Notes: generated by a model from the sequence alone, not told the origin. DNA of 6,228 bases from Candidatus Izemoplasmatales bacterium (GCA_028699855.1 JAQVTV010000064.1:1-6228), one strand, 5' to 3'; shown: positions 1 through 6,228, counted from the first letter of the stretch. Numbers and translations: made by a program.

Positions 1-590
1 GTGACCAACACGCTCAATCCGAAGAGCACTCCAAAGCATAAGCTCATGATCTGATATCCCACCCTGGCATTATCAAATTGCGACACGATGATTCCGGGGA
101 CTGCGACGCAGACGATGGAAGCGAAAATGCTGAAGCCTAAACGATAGGAATTATAAGATGCCCGCTGTTGATATTCGCTGGATATTTCGCTTGACAATGA
201 GTAATACGGAATCATGACGCTCGTCTGAATCGTCGTGAATACCAAGTACGAAAGCAAAACAGCGACCACTCGAGCTCCTTCGCCCGCGAACGAAAACGGA
301 AAAAAGAGCAAGTACATCCCCACCAACACCAGGGGGGCGGAAATGACCAAATAGATGCGTCGTTTTCCCATTTTGGAACGGGTATGATCGGAAATATACC
401 CCATGATCGGATCCGTGATGGCATCCCATCCTCTCGCCACCAGCATGATGAAACTGATCCAAAAAGGATGGATTCCCACGGTCAATGCCAAAAATCCCGG
501 ATACAAAAAATTGATGATATTAAAAGAGCCTCCGCCAAAAATATCCGCGGACGCAAAAGCTAACTTCCTCCGAAGTTCATGATGTGCCAT
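1..590 (-). CDS. GPH-family (MelB-like) cation/sugar symporter, MFS, C-terminus cut by window edge
   Basis: Integral membrane symporter of the glycoside-pentoside-hexuronide (MFS_2) family, which couples uptake of a sugar or glycoside to Na+ or H+. The first 196 codons are present; family members run about 450-500 aa, so more than half lies beyond the left edge. Seen: an N-terminal GGGSFNIINFLYPGF helix (about 19-33); the family signature WDAITDPIMGYISDHTRSKMGKRR at about 55-78, in which Asp56 and Asp60 match the MelB Asp pair that binds the cation; hydrophobic segments near 80-98, 107-126, 152-170 and 181-196; and a second signature, IPYYSLSSEIS followed by QQRASYNSYR, at about 127-150. The start is the ATG at 588-590, with AGGAG (599-603) 8 nt upstream. 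It has its own promoter and is separated from ssrA by a terminator, so it is a different transcription unit. The substrate cannot be told from the sequence, and no sugar-metabolism neighbour is visible. Confidence 0.87.
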   Translation of the reverse strand, partial: MAHHELRRKLAFASADIFGGGSFNIINFLYPGFLALTVGIHPFWISFIMLVARGWDAITDPIMGYISDHTRSKMGKRRIYLVISAPLVLVGMYLLFFPFSFAGEGARVVAVLLSYLVFTTIQTSVMIPYYSLSSEISSEYQQRASYNSYRLGFSIFASIVCVAVPGIIVSQFDNARVGYQIMSLCFGVLFGLSVLV

Positions 591-635
591 GTAGTTTTCT
601 CCTGTCTTTCGCATTAATATGGTTATATTGATAAT

Positions 636-666
636 ATTATATGACAAAAACAGAAGAATTTGTCAA
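636..666 (-). promoter_or_regulatory. Sigma-A-type promoter of the GPH transporter gene
   Basis: Read on the minus strand, TTGACA (661-666) and TATAAT (636-641) are both perfect consensus hexamers. They are separated by 19 nt, two more than the optimum of 17. Transcription would start near 629 and give a leader of about 39 nt before the ATG. The long spacer would be expected to weaken basal activity and is typical of promoters that depend on an activator, but that is inference. The sequence just downstream of the -10 is very AT-rich, and 631-640 (ATAATATTAT) is itself a palindrome. Confidence 0.65.
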
Positions 667-852
667 GATTCATGCAAAAGAATAGTCATTGTTCTTAAGT
701 TTTGCGACATTCTGTATGTATTTATATGTGGCATGAATAAAAGTGGGATCACAAACAACTCTTTATGGATGTGCATCTAGATTTGATCAATCCATTGGGG
801 ACTCCGTCAGTGCCCAGATATTTGATGTCTCTTCGGTCACGATCATCGCACC

Positions 853-885
853 AAAAAAAGAAAAATCCCACCTGAAAAGGTAGGA
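853..885 (-). terminator. Intrinsic terminator after ssrA
   Basis: On the minus strand TCCTACC (885-879) pairs with GGTGGGA (872-866), giving seven pairs including one G-U around a TTTTCA loop. The stem is followed by TTTTT, C and TTTTTTT (865-853). It begins 13 nt after the CCA end of tmRNA, which is the expected arrangement for ending the ssrA transcript and leaving a short 3' trailer to be trimmed. Confidence 0.9.
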
Positions 886-897
886 AGTAAATACATA

Positions 898-1239
898 TGG
901 TGGAGCTGGGGAGAATCGAACTCCCGTCCAAAATGGCCGACCATTTGGCTTTCTACATGCTTAGAATCTCGAGGATCTTATCCCACAAGCTGTCGAGATT
1001 CAACCTGCTTGAGGACCAGTCTTATTGATTTCGCTGATGCACCTAAGACGGCGATGCACGTCGCAATCCTGCTTTCTGAAAGCCACTCAAACCCGCAGGC
1101 TGGAGAGAGCGGCCTCGCTACTTCTTCTTAAGCAGCGTAAGCGTAATTTTGGTTTCCAGTTATTTACTGGGTGCGTTTCAGATCCGCCGATCGCATGCTT
1201 ACCAAACTCGAACCATCCTGTCGAATCCAGGACAGCCCC
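898..1239 (-). ncRNA. ssrA: Transfer-messenger RNA (tmRNA, 10Sa RNA)
   Basis: Acts with SmpB in trans-translation: after alanine charging it enters stalled ribosomes, supplies a short reading frame that adds a degradation tag, and releases the ribosome. The tRNA-like half is complete. The 5' GGGGCTG (1239-1233) pairs with CAGCTCC (908-902) as a 7-bp acceptor stem with one G-U; then come an A discriminator and an encoded CCA (900-898). The T arm is GGGAG-TTCGATT-CTCCC (925-909), and the conserved D-loop-like GGATTCGACAGG follows the 5' end. At 342 nt the length is normal for one-piece tmRNA. The tag frame ends in TAA at 1130-1128, at the loop of an 8-bp stem (1137-1130 with 1123-1116) that matches helix H5. 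No strong promoter lies directly upstream. smpB ends 10 nt before the mature 5' end, so the RNA is probably processed from an smpB-containing transcript. Confidence 0.97.
1128..1157 (-). other. tmRNA tag-peptide frame, predicted GNQNYAYAA
   Basis: The frame reads GGA AAC CAA AAT TAC GCT TAC GCT GCT TAA, encoding GNQNYAYAA; with the charged alanine the tag is AGNQNYAYAA. The hydrophobic YAYAA end is the kind recognised by ClpXP-type proteases (compare YALAA in E. coli). GGA is chosen as resume codon because G-starting codons are usual there and because UAACU precedes it, placing U at -5 and A at -4 as in the E. coli UAGUC. An in-frame TAA at 1166-1164 shows that the tag cannot begin more than two codons earlier (Ile-Thr), so at most 11 residues are encoded. 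Using the ACT codon instead would give TGNQNYAYAA, the length of the E. coli frame. Confidence 0.75.
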
Positions 1240-1244
1240 ATACT

Positions 1245-1284
1245 GCCGTCTAGCGGTAGTCTTTGAGGGTTTTCTCCAGACGGC
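1245..1284 (-). repeat. Inverted repeat spanning the smpB stop, just before ssrA
   Basis: GCCGTCT (1284-1278) and AGACGGC (1251-1245) form a perfect, mostly G/C 7-bp inverted repeat around a 26-nt loop, in which GAG and CTC could add a small inner stem. The 3' arm overlaps the smpB TAG stop and ends 5 nt before the mature 5' end of tmRNA. No U-run follows, so it is not a terminator. A role as a processing landmark for the tmRNA precursor is conceivable but unproven; with a loop this long it could be chance. Confidence 0.45.
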
Positions 1285-1696
1285 GTGAAGAATCCTCTTG
1301 TTTCTTTGTTTCGCGCTTATCATACAGCTTTTTGCCTTTGCATAAGGCCAGTTCTACTTTACACAGACTGTCTTTCAAGTACACTTTCGTCGGGACCAAA
1401 GTCAAACCTTCGGTTTTGATTTTTTGTGACAATTTGATGATGTCGTGTTTCTGCATCAACAATTTCCGTTCGCGCTTTTCTTCATGATTGAAGATGTTTC
1501 CAAAGGCGTATTTGGATATATGCATGTTGATGATGAAGAGTTCAAAATCCTTGACGCGGGCATAACTGTCATTGAGAGATACCTTGCCGAGGCGTGCCGA
1601 CTTGATCTCCGTTCCGGTCAAGACGATGCCGCACTCGTAGGTTTCCAAGATGAAATAGTCATGTGCGACCTTTTTGTTAGATACGAGGACCTTCAC
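1250..1696 (-). CDS. smpB: SsrA-binding protein SmpB
   Basis: Binds the tRNA-like domain of tmRNA and delivers it with EF-Tu to stalled ribosomes; its C-terminal tail probes the empty mRNA channel. The 148 aa length is normal. Family marks in order: the N-terminal strand VSNKKVAHDYFILETYECGIVLTGTEIKSAR (6-35); NDSYARV (42-48); HISKYAFGN (59-67), where most members have a PY..GN form; EKRERKLLMQKHDI (73-86); the LTLVPTKVYLKDSLCKVELAL strand (98-118); and GKKLYDKRE (121-129). A charged tail ends in KDYR. The start is GTG at 1694-1696, preceded by a strong GGAGGGAGG. The first 20 nt overlap the end of rnr in another frame, so the two are translationally coupled or at least co-transcribed. ssrA, its RNA partner, follows 10 nt after the TAG stop. 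Confidence 0.97.
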   Translation of the reverse strand: MKVLVSNKKVAHDYFILETYECGIVLTGTEIKSARLGKVSLNDSYARVKDFELFIINMHISKYAFGNIFNHEEKRERKLLMQKHDIIKLSQKIKTEGLTLVPTKVYLKDSLCKVELALCKGKKLYDKRETKKQEDSSRRLEKTLKDYR

Positions 1697-3776
1697 TTGG
1701 ATTTCCTCCCTCCGCGAGGATAAAGTCGATCTTGCCTTGAAGGCGGTTCACCTTGACAAGTTTGACACGAACCTCTTTACCTATAGTATACATGGTTCTC
1801 GAGGAAATGCCAAGATAGTACATTTTTTCTTCGTTGAACTCCATGGCTTCCGGGAAGGTCGAGATGTGGATCAGCCCTTCGACTGTATTCGGCAACTCCA
1901 CGAACATGCCGAAGCGCGTGATCGATGCGATGACACCGGTGAATTCCTCACCGATCTTCTTTTCCATGAATTCCGCTTTTTTCATATCCGTGACTTCGCG
2001 TTCCGCCATCATCGCACGGCGTTCGGCTTTGGATGTTTCCACAGCCACTTGCGGGAGAATCCCGAAGAAATGCGTGGCTGCCTGCGGTTCTTGGGAAAAT
2101 AGATAGGCCCGAAGCATGCGGTGCACGATCAGATCGGGATACCGGCGAATCGGCGAAGTGAAGTGTGTGTATTCAGGAAAGGCCAAACCGTAATGGCCGA
2201 CGTTGTGTTCCGAATAGATGGCTTTCGCCATGGATTGAAGCATCATCAGATTGATGACCTTGTCATAGGCGGTATCTTCCACCGCATCCAGCAGCATCTG
2301 CAAGTCTTTCGGTTTGATCTTCTTGGGAATGAATGTCACATAGTTCAATTCCTTCGCGAGGAGGAAGACATGCTTCAATTTTTCCGGATCCGGTTTCTCG
2401 TGGACTCGGTAGATGAAGGGATATTCTCTGCCCGATATGTCGGTTGCGACCACTTGATTCGCCACCAGCATGAACTCCTCGATGATGCGTTCGCTCTCGC
2501 CACGTTCGCGAATCAATATGTTCGCGACATCTCCGGCTTCATCGAAAATGATCTTGGGTTCGATCGTCTCGAAGTTGATGGAACCGATCTGTGTTCGGAT
2601 ATGGGTGAGAATCTTCGCGAGTTCCGCCATCGCATCCAGCGATTCGATCATGATCGGATCTGTGATCGAAGGCACCGCTTCACCTTGAAGTAGCCGGTTC
2701 ACTTGAAGGTAGGTCAATTGCATTTGGCTTCGTATGACCGATGGATAGATGGCATAGCGCGTCACTTCTCCTTGAAGGTTGATGTCCATCTCGCATGTCA
2801 CACTCAAGCGATCGACGCCGGCATTGAGTGAACAGATACCATTGGATAGTTCCTTGGGAAACATCGGGATGACCCTGTCCGCCAAATACACGCTTGTGCC
2901 GCGCGCAAGGGCTTCCTGGTCCAACAGACCCCCCTCTTGAACATAATGACTCACATCCGCAATGTGCACGCCCAGACGATACTGGCCATCCTTGAGCCGT
3001 TTGATCGAGATGGCGTCATCGATGTCCTTCGTATCCTCGCCGTCGATGGTGAAAACCATCTCATCGCGAAGATCTCGACGTCCTGTCAAATCCTCATCCT
3101 TCACCGTATCGCCCAAAACCTGTGCGGCATGAAGCACTTCAGGCGAGAATTCATGGGGAATTCCGAGGCGACTGATGACCTCGATCATCTCGATGCCGGG
3201 ATCGGTCAACTGGCCGAGGATTTCCAAGATTTCGACTTCCAGGATGTTGTTTCTGCCCCATTTGACGATTTTTGCCCGGACGATCGAATGATCGCTCACG
3301 CTCGAGGGACGTTTCGTAACCTTGTAGAAGCGATTTTCTTCTGGGGTTCTCGGAAAGATTGCGCCTTGGTAATATTCACCGATGACTTCTTTTTGCGCCC
3401 GTTCAATGATTTTGACGATCTCCGCCTCGGTTTTTCCGATTTGACGATTGAAGTAGACCTTGGCAAGACACAAGTCCCCGGGAAAAGCGTCGCGGATTTT
3501 TGTGCGGTGGACATAGATATCATCTTCTCTGTCCTTGACGTTCAAAAAACCATAACCGGATGCTTTGATATCGATGATTCCTTTGACATAGCCCGCTTTG
3601 ACTGCTAATTGATATTGGCCTTCCTTGTTCTTGATGATGTCGCCGTTTTCAACCAAATCATCCAAAGCCCGATCGAAGCCATGGGCGTCTTTGATATTCA
3701 AATCACGGCGCAACTGGAACACATTCGCCGCTTTATAGTTTTTTCTCGACATCCAGTCGATGATTTGTTGTGTCAT
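1677..3776 (-). CDS. rnr: Ribonuclease R (RNB-family 3'-5' exoribonuclease)
   Basis: Processive 3'-5' exoribonuclease that degrades structured RNA, including defective mRNA freed by trans-translation. The 699-aa protein shows: an N-terminal winged-helix-like region (about 1-60); two cold-shock/OB regions (about 62-125 with GYGFLNV and DIYVH, and about 135-200); the RNB catalytic domain (about 235-565); and an S1 domain (about 610-688, EFTGVIASITRFGMFVEL). The four metal-binding aspartates line up with RNase II Asp201/207/209/210 as Asp245, Asp251, Asp253 and Asp254 in IDGEDTKDIDDA. The conserved HFTSPIRRYPDL is at 538-549. The chain ends right after S1 (...NPSEGPRI) without the long Lys-rich tail of E. 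coli RNase R. The start is ATG 3776-3774, with AAAGAAGG 7 nt upstream. An ATG two codons earlier sits 1 nt from that site and is unlikely. smpB overlaps the 3' end; secG is upstream across a terminator. Confidence 0.97.
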   Translation of the reverse strand: MTQQIIDWMSRKNYKAANVFQLRRDLNIKDAHGFDRALDDLVENGDIIKNKEGQYQLAVKAGYVKGIIDIKASGYGFLNVKDREDDIYVHRTKIRDAFPGDLCLAKVYFNRQIGKTEAEIVKIIERAQKEVIGEYYQGAIFPRTPEENRFYKVTKRPSSVSDHSIVRAKIVKWGRNNILEVEILEILGQLTDPGIEMIEVISRLGIPHEFSPEVLHAAQVLGDTVKDEDLTGRRDLRDEMVFTIDGEDTKDIDDAISIKRLKDGQYRLGVHIADVSHYVQEGGLLDQEALARGTSVYLADRVIPMFPKELSNGICSLNAGVDRLSVTCEMDINLQGEVTRYAIYPSVIRSQMQLTYLQVNRLLQGEAVPSITDPIMIESLDAMAELAKILTHIRTQIGSINFETIEPKIIFDEAGDVANILIRERGESERIIEEFMLVANQVVATDISGREYPFIYRVHEKPDPEKLKHVFLLAKELNYVTFIPKKIKPKDLQMLLDAVEDTAYDKVINLMMLQSMAKAIYSEHNVGHYGLAFPEYTHFTSPIRRYPDLIVHRMLRAYLFSQEPQAATHFFGILPQVAVETSKAERRAMMAEREVTDMKKAEFMEKKIGEEFTGVIASITRFGMFVELPNTVEGLIHISTFPEAMEFNEEKMYYLGISSRTMYTIGKEVRVKLVKVNRLQGKIDFILAEGGNPSEGPRI
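1705..1713 (-). promoter_or_regulatory. Ribosome binding site of smpB, inside rnr
   Basis: GGAGGGAGG on the minus strand lies 8 nt before GTG (1696-1694) and wholly within the rnr coding sequence, where it encodes part of the C-terminal AEGGN. It fixes the GTG as the smpB start, because the only ATG-free 5' extension would run against the rnr frame without another such site. Confidence 0.85.
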
Positions 3777-3783
3777 GAACATA

Positions 3784-3791
3784 CCTTCTTT
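3784..3791 (-). promoter_or_regulatory. Ribosome binding site of rnr
   Basis: AAAGAAGG on the minus strand ends 7 nt before the ATG at 3776-3774 and selects it. The alternative ATG at 3782-3780 would have only 1 nt of spacing. The site begins 3 nt after the T-run of the secG terminator, so terminator and translation start are packed together. Confidence 0.75.
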
Positions 3792-3794
3792 CCG

Positions 3795-3821
3795 AAAAAA
3801 AAGAACACAGGAATGTGTTCT
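3795..3821 (-). terminator. Intrinsic terminator between secG and rnr
   Basis: AGAACACA (3821-3814) and TGTGTTCT (3809-3802) form a perfect 8-bp stem with a TTCC loop, directly followed by T7 (3801-3795). Counting the last stem base, the T-run is eight. The 5' arm overlaps two bases of the secG TAG stop (3822-3820). rnr begins only 18 nt after the T-run, so the hairpin probably acts as a partial terminator that sets how much transcript continues into rnr-smpB-ssrA, unless rnr has a promoter inside secG. Confidence 0.88.
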
Positions 3822-4041
3822 AGAAGATGATAGCCAAAACGGCAAGAACGGCAAACAGGGCCGTAGTGCCCAAGGTGATCCGCGCCATCAACAGCTCCGG
3901 ACCCCGTTGTTTTTGGTTTTTGAACAGTTCCGATTTTTCTCCCGAAAACGTGTTCTTCACATCATCTTTCGATTCCTGAAGCATCACTAATGCTATAAGA
4001 AATACTGAAACTCCGAGCAGGAGCCAATCTAACCAACCCAT
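3820..4041 (-). CDS. secG: Preprotein translocase subunit SecG
   Basis: Small membrane subunit of the SecYEG channel that aids SecA-driven protein export. The 73 residues have the expected two-helix layout: helix 1 about 4-21 (LDWLLLGVSVFLIALVML); a polar loop containing LQESKDD and KNQKQRGPEL (21-50); and helix 2 about 53-73 (ARITLGTTALFAVLAVLAIIF). The RG.EL motif just before helix 2 and the LQ..K step after helix 1 are typical of SecG. The start is ATG 4041-4039, with a perfect AGGAGG (4053-4048) 6 nt upstream. It has its own promoter about 60 nt upstream and an intrinsic terminator at its stop codon. In Bacillus subtilis a carboxylesterase gene lies between secG and rnr; here rnr follows directly. 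Confidence 0.93.
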   Translation of the reverse strand: MGWLDWLLLGVSVFLIALVMLQESKDDVKNTFSGEKSELFKNQKQRGPELLMARITLGTTALFAVLAVLAIIF

Positions 4042-4095
4042 GTGAATCCTCCTAGAAAAATATCCATTTCCTTCTTTTTGCTTGCGTGCTTATTC

Positions 4096-4123
4096 ATTAT
4101 ACCATAAATTCCCACATTTGGAA
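4096..4123 (-). promoter_or_regulatory. Promoter of secG (and possibly rnr-smpB-ssrA)
   Basis: On the minus strand TATAAT (4101-4096) is preceded by TGG, giving an extended -10 (TGnTATAAT). A poor -35 match, TTCCAA (4123-4118), lies 16 nt upstream; an extended -10 can make up for a weak -35. Transcription would start near 4089 with a leader of about 48 nt before secG. This is the only convincing promoter I see between eno and ssrA. Confidence 0.7.
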
Positions 4124-4133
4124 CACCCAAATG
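4115..4133. repeat. Perfect 7-bp dyad over the secG promoter -35 region
   Basis: CATTTGG (4115-4121), AACAC, CCAAATG (4127-4133): a perfect inverted repeat with a 5-nt spacer, centred at 4124 and covering the -35-like element of the secG promoter. Position and symmetry fit an operator. On the plus strand it is followed, after five bases, by T9 (4139-4147), so it could also work as a weak terminator for antisense transcripts heading toward eno. The A/T-rich 7-bp stem would be modest. Confidence 0.45.
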
Positions 4134-4166
4134 CGCGATTTTTTTTTACCTGTGTGTCCCATGAAT

Positions 4167-4198
4167 ACGAAGCCTGCGGGCGAACCCGCAGGCTTCAT
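4167..4198 (-). terminator. Strong GC-rich hairpin after eno, probable terminator
   Basis: GAAGCCTGCGGG and CCCGCAGGCTTC form a perfect 12-bp stem with a TTCG loop on the minus strand (4196-4169); one G-U and one A-U pair can extend it to 4198/4167. It begins 11 nt after the eno stop, where a terminator is expected. Unlike the other two terminators here, the 3' flank (GTATTCATGG) is not a U-tract, and the plus-strand flank (ATCATCATTTTG) is not one either. It may terminate inefficiently, protect the eno mRNA 3' end from exonucleases, or both. Confidence 0.6.
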
Positions 4199-4209
4199 CA
4201 TCATTTTGA

Positions 4210-5535
<1,326 letters not shown>

Positions 5536-5558
5536 TTAGGAATAATCGGTTTCTGTGA

Positions 5559-6228
5559 TCAAGCGTGTTCGATAAGAGAAACTCCTGTCATCGCCTGAGG
5601 TTGCGTGAGGTCCATCAATTCCAGCATCGTCGGGGCGATATCGCCTAAAGTCCCGCCTTCGCGCAAGGCGATGCCGCGCTTCGTCACGATCAGAAAGACT
5701 TTGTTGGTCGTATGGGCGGTAAAGGGAAGATTCTGTTCGTCGAGCATCTTCTCGCAGTTGCCGTGGTCGGACGTGATCAAACACACGCCACCCATTTCAA
5801 GCACCTTATCCACCACTCTGCCTGTGCATTCATCGACGGTTTCAACGGCTTTGACCGCGGCGTCGATCACACCGGTATGACCCACCATGTCGCCGTTCGC
5901 GAAATTGAGGATGATCATATCATATTCGCCCGTGTCCAATTCTTGAATCACGGTATCGGTGATCTCATAGGCGCTCATCTGCGGTTTCAGATCATAGGTC
6001 GCGACTTTCGGCGAAGGAATGAGGATCCGCTTCGCGCCTGGGATTTCCTTGTCCACACCACCGTCAAAGAAAAAAGTCACATGGGCATATTTCTCCGTTT
6101 CGGCGATGCGCAGTTGCTTCTTTCCGAGATTTGAGATATAATCTGCGAAAGTATCCGTCAAATCGTTCAGTTGAAAGGCCAACGGGCCCTTCACCGAATC
6201 GGCATATTTCATGGTGGAGACAAAGAAG
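5559..6228 (-). CDS. gpmI: 2,3-bisphosphoglycerate-independent phosphoglycerate mutase, N-terminus outside window
   Basis: Manganese-dependent mutase that interconverts 3- and 2-phosphoglycerate; it belongs to the alkaline phosphatase superfamily. About 222 C-terminal codons of a protein usually near 510 aa are present, open through the right edge; the true start is outside. Numbering from the Met at 6212, seen are: the substrate-domain end LRIAETEKYAHVTFFFDGG (34-52); SPKVATYDLKPQMSAYE (67-83); NFANGDMVGHTG (103-114), with metal-site Asp108 and His112; SDHGN (148-152), with Asp149 and His150; TAHTTN with His167; and GDIAPTMLELM near the end. These correspond to the phosphatase-domain metal ligands of the family. 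The Gly in NFANGD replaces the usual Pro of NYANPD. The stop is TGA, which shows that UGA is not a sense codon here. eno follows 62 nt downstream. Confidence 0.96.
   Translation of the reverse strand, partial: FFVSTMKYADSVKGPLAFQLNDLTDTFADYISNLGKKQLRIAETEKYAHVTFFFDGGVDKEIPGAKRILIPSPKVATYDLKPQMSAYEITDTVIQELDTGEYDMIILNFANGDMVGHTGVIDAAVKAVETVDECTGRVVDKVLEMGGVCLITSDHGNCEKMLDEQNLPFTAHTTNKVFLIVTKRGIALREGGTLGDIAPTMLELMDLTQPQAMTGVSLIEHA

Larger units (their letters stand above)
591..897. other. Intergenic region between ssrA and the transporter gene
   Basis: This 307-nt gap has no supportable gene. From the ssrA side it holds the ssrA terminator (853-885), then about 185 nt (667-852) in which I see no conserved motif, and then the transporter promoter (636-666), leader and ribosome binding site. 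Short open frames on the minus strand here (for example a 19-codon one at 787-846) lack a ribosome binding site. An imperfect dyad, AAGAA (678-682) / TTCTT (692-696), lies just upstream of the -35. The tmRNA 3' end is a common integration site for phages and islands, but no direct repeat of it occurs in this gap. Confidence 0.6.

Noticed and set aside
787..846. 19-codon minus-strand frame just after the ssrA terminator
   Set aside because: There is no ribosome binding site; the terminator T-run lies directly upstream, and no promoter is visible.
667..897. Possible integrated element or att site at the tmRNA 3' end
   Set aside because: The tmRNA 3' end is a favoured integration site, but I found no second copy of its sequence and no integrase or phage-like gene in the window.
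749..931. 60-aa minus-strand frame starting in the tmRNA T arm and running through the terminator
   Set aside because: The start is within tmRNA, and the Phe-rich stretch is the terminator T-run translated.
1087..1323. 78-aa minus-strand frame across ssrA and the smpB end
   Set aside because: It runs through the tRNA-like 5' half of tmRNA and the smpB 3' end in a wrong frame; the sequence is explained by those two genes.
1674..2102. 142-aa plus-strand frame opposite the rnr C-terminus and smpB start
   Set aside because: It lies fully antisense to two well-supported genes, has no ribosome binding site and shows no family resemblance.
2121..3608. Long plus-strand open frames (190 aa at 2121-2693, 223 aa at 2937-3608) opposite rnr
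   Set aside because: They are antisense shadows of a clearly conserved RNase R, lack recognisable domains and ribosome binding sites, and arise because the rnr codon choice leaves few stops on the opposite strand.
5712..6134. 140-aa plus-strand frame opposite gpmI
   Set aside because: It is an antisense shadow of the conserved phosphoglycerate mutase coding sequence.

Overview
The window is a housekeeping stretch from a Gram-positive-type, low-to-moderate-GC bacterium in the Bacillota / Mycoplasmatota neighbourhood. The evidence is AGGAGG-type ribosome binding sites, AT-rich promoters, intrinsic terminators and the gene order itself. Glycolytic gpmI-eno followed by secG, rnr, smpB and ssrA is a conserved Bacillota block. 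Protein style (RNase R with no basic tail, a tmRNA tag ending YAYAA) recalls Acholeplasma-, Izemoplasma- or Erysipelotrichia-like lineages, but I cannot settle the taxon by eye. UGA is a true stop (gpmI ends in TGA) and Trp is read from TGG, so the code is standard and not the Mycoplasma/Spiroplasma one.

Every recognisable gene lies on the minus strand, so transcription runs from high to low coordinates. At the right edge is the C-terminal part of the cofactor-independent phosphoglycerate mutase (gpmI), then complete enolase (eno, start at 5496): consecutive glycolytic steps 3PG -> 2PG -> PEP. A very stable 12-bp hairpin follows eno. Next comes a promoter with a dyad over its -35 region, then secG (73 aa), a U-tailed intrinsic terminator that begins at the secG stop codon, and rnr (RNase R, 699 aa). 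smpB (148 aa, GTG start) overlaps the end of rnr by 20 nt, and ssrA (tmRNA, 342 nt) begins 10 nt after smpB. A terminator closes the unit.

The rnr-smpB-ssrA block is functionally coherent. tmRNA and SmpB rescue stalled ribosomes, and RNase R degrades the defective mRNA and is known to associate with this complex. SecG belongs to the membrane protein translocon.

Below the ssrA terminator lies a roughly 300-nt gap. It holds a promoter with consensus hexamers driving a cation/sugar symporter of the GPH (MelB-like) family, which is cut by the left edge.

I see no mobile element, CRISPR array, defence system or clearly novel system here. The points worth a second look are regulatory: the terminator wedged between secG and rnr, the dyad on the secG promoter, the eno hairpin without a U-tract, the compact smpB-ssrA junction, and the short tag with a small hairpin at its resume codon.
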